A stretch of DNA of 38,534 nt from Rikenellaceae bacterium (GTDB taxonomy: Bacteria > Bacteroidota > Bacteroidia > Bacteroidales > UBA932): the NCBI GenBank assembly GCA_900769885.1, contig CAAGIG010000074.1, positions 1 through 38,534 of the forward strand, read 5' to 3'. Under the pieces are notes generated by a model. That model did no database searches. It was given only the letters and a program-made list of their open reading frames with translations, and was not told where the DNA came from. The translations under genes and the position numbers were made by a program. Positions 34,090-38,534 of the stretch are shown piece after piece. Position 1 is the stretch's first letter. The number at the start of each line of letters is the position of its first letter.

Positions 34090-35121
34090 ATGAAAGATAC
34101 AAACATACAAAACACTGCTATTGTAGCGGATGATTACAATCTGCTGATTGATAATATATCATCTCTATGGGCTACAGCCAAAGAGAAAGCGATTAATGCC
34201 GTAAATACAGAACTGCTGGAAGCAAACTGGCAGACGGGCAAATACATTGTAGAGTTTGAGCAAGGAGGAAAGGTCAGAGCTGAATATGGTAAGCAGCTGA
34301 TTATGAATCTGGCTAAAGATTTGACTCGATTAAACGGAAAGGGATTTAATCGCTCAAACTTAATCTATATGAGGAAACTTTATTTAGCATTTCCAAAAAG
34401 TGGGACGCTGTCCCACAAATTGACTTGGAGTCATTATTACGAAATACTCAAGTGCGACGACCCTTTGGAAATGCAATTCTATATGAAGCAATGCATTAAT
34501 GAAGGCTGGAAGGTGCGCGAATTGAAAAGACAGATGAAAAGTTGTCTTTTTCAGCGTCTTGCATTGAGTACCGACAAAGAGGGTGTATTGTCTTTAGCGA
34601 ATGGAGGTCATCAGGTCATGAAACCTCAGGATATAATTCGTGACCCTTTCGTACTTGAATTTACAGGACTCCCTCAAAAGAAAAGATATAAGGAGAATGA
34701 ATTGGAAGCAGCTTTAAAAGCTAATATGGAGCATTTCTTATTGGAACTTGGTCGAGGCTTTGCTTTCATTGGCCGCCAATATCAAATGCATATCGGTAGT
34801 CGAGTGTTTAAAGTGGATTTAGTTTTCTATCACTGCATACTTAAATGCTACGTACTTATTGATTTGAAGCGTTCGGAGATAAAGCATAGTGATATAGGAC
34901 AAATGAATCTCTATCTCAATTATTTCAAAACAGAAGTATGCCAACCAGATGATAACCCGCCAATAGGCATCGTGCTTGGAGCAAGAAAAGATGAATTGTT
35001 AATGGAGTACGCATTGCAAGGTATAACGAACCAGTTATTCACAGCAAAGTATCAGCTATATTTGCCTAAACGTGAAGAGTTACAGGCACAGTTGGATGCA
35101 CTCTTGAGTAATGAAGAATAG
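34090..35121 (+). CDS. DUF1016/YhcG-type PD-(D/E)XK nuclease-domain protein
   Basis: 343 residues from ATG 34090; a GTG two codons earlier is less likely. The N-terminal DUF1016_N helical region (about 15-150) includes NWQTGKYIVEFEQGG and GFNRSNLIYMRKLYLAF. The C-terminal nuclease domain has E204/E206, D243 in FKVDLVFYH, D258-L-K260 in VLIDLKRSEIKHSDIGQ and Q271, matching the PD-(D/E)XK order. YhcG-like proteins are often found beside restriction-modification systems or as solo accessory genes; the DNA or RNA target is unknown. No partner gene is adjacent. The gene is enclosed by two copies of a 42-base hairpin repeat, which suggests it entered as a unit. Confidence 0.88.
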   Translation: MKDTNIQNTAIVADDYNLLIDNISSLWATAKEKAINAVNTELLEANWQTGKYIVEFEQGGKVRAEYGKQLIMNLAKDLTRLNGKGFNRSNLIYMRKLYLAFPKSGTLSHKLTWSHYYEILKCDDPLEMQFYMKQCINEGWKVRELKRQMKSCLFQRLALSTDKEGVLSLANGGHQVMKPQDIIRDPFVLEFTGLPQKKRYKENELEAALKANMEHFLLELGRGFAFIGRQYQMHIGSRVFKVDLVFYHCILKCYVLIDLKRSEIKHSDIGQMNLYLNYFKTEVCQPDDNPPIGIVLGARKDELLMEYALQGITNQLFTAKYQLYLPKREELQAQLDALLSNEE

Positions 35122-35175
35122 ATTACTATCAGAAGATTGGCCGAATATATTCGCAAATAACTATCTGAGATTTGG

Positions 35176-35217
35176 AAACCCGGCAAGAATGTTTACAGCA
35201 CGCTTGTCGGGTTTTGT
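35176..35217. repeat. Copy 2 of the 42-base hairpin repeat (after the nuclease gene)
   Basis: It matches copy 1 (33944-33985) except for C to T at position 18 (35193). The stem arms at 35176-35187 and 35203-35214 are intact and would terminate the nuclease transcript. It ends 21 bases before the palindrome at 35239. Confidence 0.9.
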
Positions 35218-35238
35218 CATATCTGCAACTTTCGCATC

Positions 35239-35254
35239 TTTACAAAATTGTAAA
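35239..35254. promoter_or_regulatory. Palindrome upstream of the sigma-54 promoter (probable enhancer-binding-protein site)
   Basis: TTTACAA-AA-TTGTAAA has two perfect 7-base arms, with a further half-site TTTACA at 35260-35265. Its centre is about 103 bases upstream of the start predicted from the sigma-54 elements, the normal range for an NtrC-family activator. Confidence 0.5.
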
Positions 35255-35322
35255 ATTTCTTTACACTGCTACCTCTTTCAAATCAACCTGTATACATCTA
35301 TAACTCAAAGAGTTACACCATT

Positions 35323-35338
35323 TGGCACAATGGATGCA
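35323..35338 (+). promoter_or_regulatory. Probable sigma-54 (-24/-12) promoter of the tolC operon
   Basis: TGGCACAATGGATGCA has GG at 35324-35325 and GC at 35336-35337 with exactly 10 bases between, as sigma-54 requires; the -24 half TTTGGCAC is near consensus and the -12 half (ATGC for TTGC) has one mismatch. The predicted start is about 35349, leaving a 31-base leader to the ATG at 35380. Export operons of this type in Bacteroides are often next to sigma-54 activators. Confidence 0.6.
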
Positions 35339-35379
35339 ATTATTTGGCACGAAGAGCATTTTAATGAGATAAATTGATT

Positions 35380-36735
35380 ATGAATTTGAGAAAAAGGATA
35401 ATTTGTATAGCAGCGGTACTCGGATACATATCTCCTTGTCTGTTTGCCCAGGACACTCTGAATTTGAAAGAATGTATGCAGTATGCAATGGAGAATTCTG
35501 CAAAAGTAAAAATCGAGCAAATGAATGTGGACGATGCCCGCATTGCTCGCAGAGATGCAATCCTGAGGGTCTTCACACCCGAAATTTCAGCCGGCACATA
35601 CGCATATACAAATTTCGGCCGTTCTGTCGACCCGGAAACCAACACCTACGTTTCTACCACCTCATTCAACAATGGTTATCAGATAGGAGCAGGCATCACT
35701 CTTTTTGATGGTTTTTCGGCTGTCAACAATATGAAAATCAGCAAAACTGCATTAAAAATGGGTATTCATCAGGAGCATTTGACCCGTGATGAAATCTGCC
35801 TTGCCACAATGGAAGCATACTATAACGCAGTATATTTCCAGCAACTTACAAAACTCCTGGAGTCTCAGGTAAAGACATCCCAGGATGCACTCACTCTTGC
35901 AAAGAAGCAGGAGGAACTCGGACAAAAAGGATACACCGACGTAATAGAGATGGAGGCAGAGCTTGCCGACCGCAATTATCAGTTGATAAATGCCCAAAAC
36001 CTGTACGCCGACGCCCTTCTCACCCTTAAAGACCTGATGTTCTGGCCAATGGAAAAAGAACTCTCCATCGACACATCAATGGCCGATGACGAAGTCACAA
36101 TTTCCTTAACCATTGATAATGAAACTGAAAAAATCATAGAATACGCCGTCAACAATCTTCCATCGGTTGCAATTGCAAAAGGAAAGATGGAAAATGCACT
36201 TCTTGATTTGAAAACAGCTAAATGGAATTTTACCCCAAACCTTTCATTGAGTGCCGGATGGTCAACCAGTTACTACACCTACCCCGGAATGGAAGGATAT
36301 GTTCCTACTCCGTTTAAAACACAATTCAAAAACAATGGTGGCGAATATATACAGCTTTCACTATCGTTCCCGATATATGACCGTTTATCTACTTTCTCAA
36401 ACCTGAGAAGAAAACGCAATGAGAGCCAACGCGCAACTCTTCAATTCGAACAGAAGGTGAGAGATGTTGAAGCTGAGGTGATACGGGCTGTGCAGGACAG
36501 AGACGGAGCTTCTGCAGCTTTCTTTCAAGCAGACCGCAGGGCAGTCCTTCAGGAGGAGGCCTACAATCTCAATCTAAAAAAACTGGAACAAGGATTGATC
36601 TCCACCATTGATTTTCAGAAAGCATCTGACAACTGGCTCAACGCCAAAACCGCCAGACTGGACGCTCTCCTTAAATTCTATATAAAACGCAGCGTCGTGA
36701 AATATTACAATGGGATAAGCTATATCAATCAGTAA
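35380..36735 (+). CDS. TolC family outer-membrane efflux protein
   Basis: 451 residues from ATG 35380 (MNLRKRIICIAAVLGYISPCLFAQ, a signal peptide); an in-frame TTG two codons earlier is less likely. It has two OEP repeats of about 190 residues with the TolC pattern, such as LNLKECMQYAMENSAKVKIEQ (shown in part: LNLKECMQYAMENSAKV) and the second-half LEQGLISTIDFQKASDNWLNA. Long helices form the periplasmic tunnel. It is the first gene of a tripartite export operon with an HlyD-type adaptor and a MacB/FtsX-type permease. Confidence 0.92.
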   Translation: MNLRKRIICIAAVLGYISPCLFAQDTLNLKECMQYAMENSAKVKIEQMNVDDARIARRDAILRVFTPEISAGTYAYTNFGRSVDPETNTYVSTTSFNNGYQIGAGITLFDGFSAVNNMKISKTALKMGIHQEHLTRDEICLATMEAYYNAVYFQQLTKLLESQVKTSQDALTLAKKQEELGQKGYTDVIEMEAELADRNYQLINAQNLYADALLTLKDLMFWPMEKELSIDTSMADDEVTISLTIDNETEKIIEYAVNNLPSVAIAKGKMENALLDLKTAKWNFTPNLSLSAGWSTSYYTYPGMEGYVPTPFKTQFKNNGGEYIQLSLSFPIYDRLSTFSNLRRKRNESQRATLQFEQKVRDVEAEVIRAVQDRDGASAAFFQADRRAVLQEEAYNLNLKKLEQGLISTIDFQKASDNWLNAKTARLDALLKFYIKRSVVKYYNGISYINQ

Positions 36736-36839
36736 CTACCACCCCATATCTGCTACAACAAAAGCGAAAGACACCCCAACAAGCAGGACTAACAAATAAA
36801 CCATATACACCTCAAAACGAATATAATAAACATAACCCT

Positions 36840-38096
36840 ATGGATAAAATAATTGAAAAGAAGAAAGGAATTGCAATAGCTTTTACAAAAAAGGCCCTAC
36901 CCTACTGGTTTGGTACATTTTTGACAATTTTCATCCTTTGGCTCATAATGCGAGATGACGCAACTACACTTAGAGTCAATGCCGGGACCCTCTCCATCAG
37001 CGAAGTTCTCAGCGGCGAATTCAATGACTACATCCGCGTCAGCGGTCAGGTGCAGCCGATGACCACCATACAAATCAGTCCTCAGGAAGGTGGGATTGTT
37101 CAAGAAATTCTCATCGAAGAGGGTTCAAAAGTCAAAGCAGGAGATGAGATCCTTCGTATGAGCAATGACAATCTTGACCTGCAAATCCTTAATTCAGAGG
37201 CAGAATTGGCTGAAAAGGAAAACCTTTTGAGAAATACAATGATTTCAATGGAGCAGCAAAGGCTCAGCGTACAGCAGGAAAAGCTCCAGCTTCAGATTGA
37301 GGTAAAGCGATTAAAGAGAAAATACGAGCAAAATAAGGTCCTCTACGAAGAGAAACTCATTGCACGAGAGGAATATCTTATGACAGAAGAGGATTATCAG
37401 ATTGCAGCAGGAAGACTTGAACTGGTCAAAGAGCGTGCAACTCAGGACAGTCTCTACCGCAGTGTTGAAATCAAGCAGATGCAGGAGAGTCTTGACAATA
37501 TGCGCCTTAATATGCAGATGATACGCAAAAGAAAGGAAAATCTGACAATCAAGTCCCCCATCAGCGGAGAGCTCGGACTTCTCGAAGTAGTTCTAGGACA
37601 ATCAATTGCCAGCGGTATGAAGATAGGCCAGATTAATAACCTTGACAGCTACAAGATTGAGGCACAAATTGATGAGCACTATATTGACAGAGTTTCTGCA
37701 GGACTGGAAGCAAAATTTGAGCGACAGAACGAGACTTTCGGAGCAGTCATCAGAAAGGTATACCCCGAGGTACGTGAGGGGCGATTCAAAGCAGATTTCC
37801 GTTTCAATGGAGAGCAGCCTGCAAACATCCGCACCGGTCAGACATATTATCTTAATCTGCAGTTGGGCCAGCCGGAGAAAGCCATCCTGATACCACGAGG
37901 CACATTCTACCAAAAGACCGGAGGAAAATGGGTCTATGTCGTGTCGCCTGAGGGAGGAAAGGCAGTGAAGCGTGAAATCCGCATAGGCCGTCAGAATCCT
38001 CAGTACTATGAGGTGCTTGAAGGATTGGAAGCGGGAGAAAAAGTGATAACTTCGGGCTACGACAACTTTGGAGACAATGAGGTGCTGGTATTCTAA
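36840..38096 (+). CDS. HlyD-family periplasmic adaptor (MacA-like membrane fusion protein)
   Basis: 418 residues. One N-terminal membrane helix (about 20-37, PYWFGTFLTIFILWLIM) anchors it in the inner membrane. A biotinyl-lipoyl-like half (VSGQVQPMTTIQISPQEGGIV) is followed by a long coiled coil (about 105-225), the second lipoyl half (ENLTIKSPISGELGLLEV) and beta-barrel/membrane-proximal domains to the end. It bridges the TolC protein and the ABC permease. The gene is 104 bases after tolC; that gap shows no obvious signal. Confidence 0.92.
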   Translation: MDKIIEKKKGIAIAFTKKALPYWFGTFLTIFILWLIMRDDATTLRVNAGTLSISEVLSGEFNDYIRVSGQVQPMTTIQISPQEGGIVQEILIEEGSKVKAGDEILRMSNDNLDLQILNSEAELAEKENLLRNTMISMEQQRLSVQQEKLQLQIEVKRLKRKYEQNKVLYEEKLIAREEYLMTEEDYQIAAGRLELVKERATQDSLYRSVEIKQMQESLDNMRLNMQMIRKRKENLTIKSPISGELGLLEVVLGQSIASGMKIGQINNLDSYKIEAQIDEHYIDRVSAGLEAKFERQNETFGAVIRKVYPEVREGRFKADFRFNGEQPANIRTGQTYYLNLQLGQPEKAILIPRGTFYQKTGGKWVYVVSPEGGKAVKREIRIGRQNPQYYEVLEGLEAGEKVITSGYDNFGDNEVLVF

Positions 38097-38100
38097 CATC

Positions 38101-38143
38101 ATCCCCGACTAAATACAAATTCATCCCCGACTTGATCGGGGAT
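38101..38143. repeat. REP-like palindrome between the adaptor and permease genes
   Basis: ATCCCCGA (38123-38130) and TCGGGGAT (38136-38143) form a perfect 8-base stem around CTTGA. A partial copy of the left arm, ATCCCCGACT, occurs at 38101-38110. No T-run follows, so it is not a typical terminator; it may be a dispersed repeat or an mRNA stability element that lowers expression of the permease. Confidence 0.7.
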
Positions 38144-38159
38144 CCAAAAACAAACAAGA

Positions 38160-38534
38160 ATGAAGATTAAAGAGACAATAACAAAAGCCCTTTCATTAGG
38201 AACAGGATTGGCAATAGGACTGATTCTAATAGCGAAGGTATGCTATGAGATGAGTTATGACACCTGCTATGCTGATTATGAGCAGATTTATCAGATACGA
38301 ACCGTATATACCCAGCACGGAGAGGATAGGGATTTCCCACAGATTTCCGGTGCCATTGCTCCGGGATTCAAGGAACATGTTCCGGGAGTGGAAGTCGCGA
38401 CCCGCTGGACATTTCTAGTCAACAGCGACAAATTTATAGACGAGCAGAAGAATGTCATCACAGGAGAATGCATTGCAGCAGACACTTGCTTCTTTGATGT
38501 TTTCAATACTGAGATTCTTGCCGGCAATCCGAAA
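38160..38534 (+). CDS. MacB/FtsX-type ABC transporter permease, N-terminal 125 codons (partial)
   Basis: The frame from ATG 38160 is open to the right edge. It begins MKIKETITKALSLGTGLAIG with a first membrane helix (about 10-26), then the start of the periplasmic core domain (YEMSYDTCYADYEQIYQIR, PGFKEHVPGVEVATRW), as in Bacteroides MacB-like permeases. No ATP-binding cassette is seen in the window; it should lie nearby or in the same operon downstream. With TolC and the HlyD protein it would form a tripartite exporter. Confidence 0.82.
   Translation, partial: MKIKETITKALSLGTGLAIGLILIAKVCYEMSYDTCYADYEQIYQIRTVYTQHGEDRDFPQISGAIAPGFKEHVPGVEVATRWTFLVNSDKFIDEQKNVITGECIAADTCFFDVFNTEILAGNPK

Noticed and set aside
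35142..35153. Palindrome CGAATATATTCG after the nuclease stop codon
   Set aside because: Short, AT-rich and without a T-run or neighbouring promoter; it may be chance.
35344..35358. Second TTGGCAC motif close to the tolC start
   Set aside because: Its GG and the next GC are separated by 8 bases, not the 10 required for sigma-54.
35111..35377. Plus-strand open frame of 88 codons after the nuclease gene
   Set aside because: It runs through the terminator hairpin, the palindrome and the sigma-54 promoter, and the product resembles nothing I know.

Overview
The window reads as chromosome of a strict or facultative anaerobe of the Bacteroidales (Bacteroidota). The reasons are: promoter -7 boxes of the form TAnnTTTG before many genes, several with a TTTG/TTG about 19-20 bases upstream; few Shine-Dalgarno sequences; several lipoproteins with BACON domains; a DUF6029 outer-membrane protein; and ClpC, RsmD, GyrA and glutaminase proteins of Bacteroidota type. 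The DNA is AT-rich throughout. No phage, insertion sequence, CRISPR array or rRNA operon is visible. I cannot name the genus.

Layout. 1-2.3 kb: the start of hybrid-cluster protein Hcp (cut by the left edge), divergent from a Crp/Fnr regulator across a perfect 18-base operator, then glutaminase GlsA. 2.4-7.9 kb: a minus-strand operon for exported thiol chemistry (DsbD, BACON/Omp28 lipoprotein with CxxC, TlpA-like thioredoxin, DUF6029 barrel). 8.1-10.1 kb: an uncharacterised BACON lipoprotein. 10.2-12.3 kb: tRNA-Asp with tandem terminators, then rsmD, a DUF3822 protein and a membrane-anchored protein. 12.4-16.4 kb: a plus-strand overlapping operon of NrnA, two FKBP-like lipoproteins and an NAD-dependent epimerase with an extra C-terminal zinc-binding segment. 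16.4-18.3 kb: cytidylate-kinase-like protein and MATE exporter. 18.4-21.6 kb: an acyl-phosphate operon, ackA-ptb-buk. 21.8-25.9 kb: a minimal ComEC-like membrane protein, a PurF-like protein without the catalytic cysteine, an RRM RNA-binding gene broken by one in-frame stop, and an AI-2E family permease. 25.9-29.8 kb: gyrA and a TPR protein. 29.8-33.9 kb: clpC and a lipoprotein sialidase. 33.9-35.2 kb: a solo DUF1016/YhcG-type PD-(D/E)XK nuclease between two nearly identical 42-base terminator hairpins. 35.2-38.5 kb: a TolC / HlyD adaptor / MacB-FtsX-type permease export operon behind a probable sigma-54 promoter with an upstream palindrome; the permease runs off the right edge.

How it fits together. 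Hcp with its regulator suggests nitrosative-stress defence. The DsbD operon would move electrons from the cytoplasm to exported thioredoxin-fold proteins and perhaps to cysteines of an outer-membrane barrel. The ackA-ptb-buk operon makes ATP from acyl-CoA thioesters. The sialidase suggests a host-glycan habitat. The most unusual points are the nuclease cassette between duplicated hairpins, the glutaminase-dead PurF-like protein, the single nonsense codon in an otherwise intact RRM gene, and the sigma-54 control region of the export operon.
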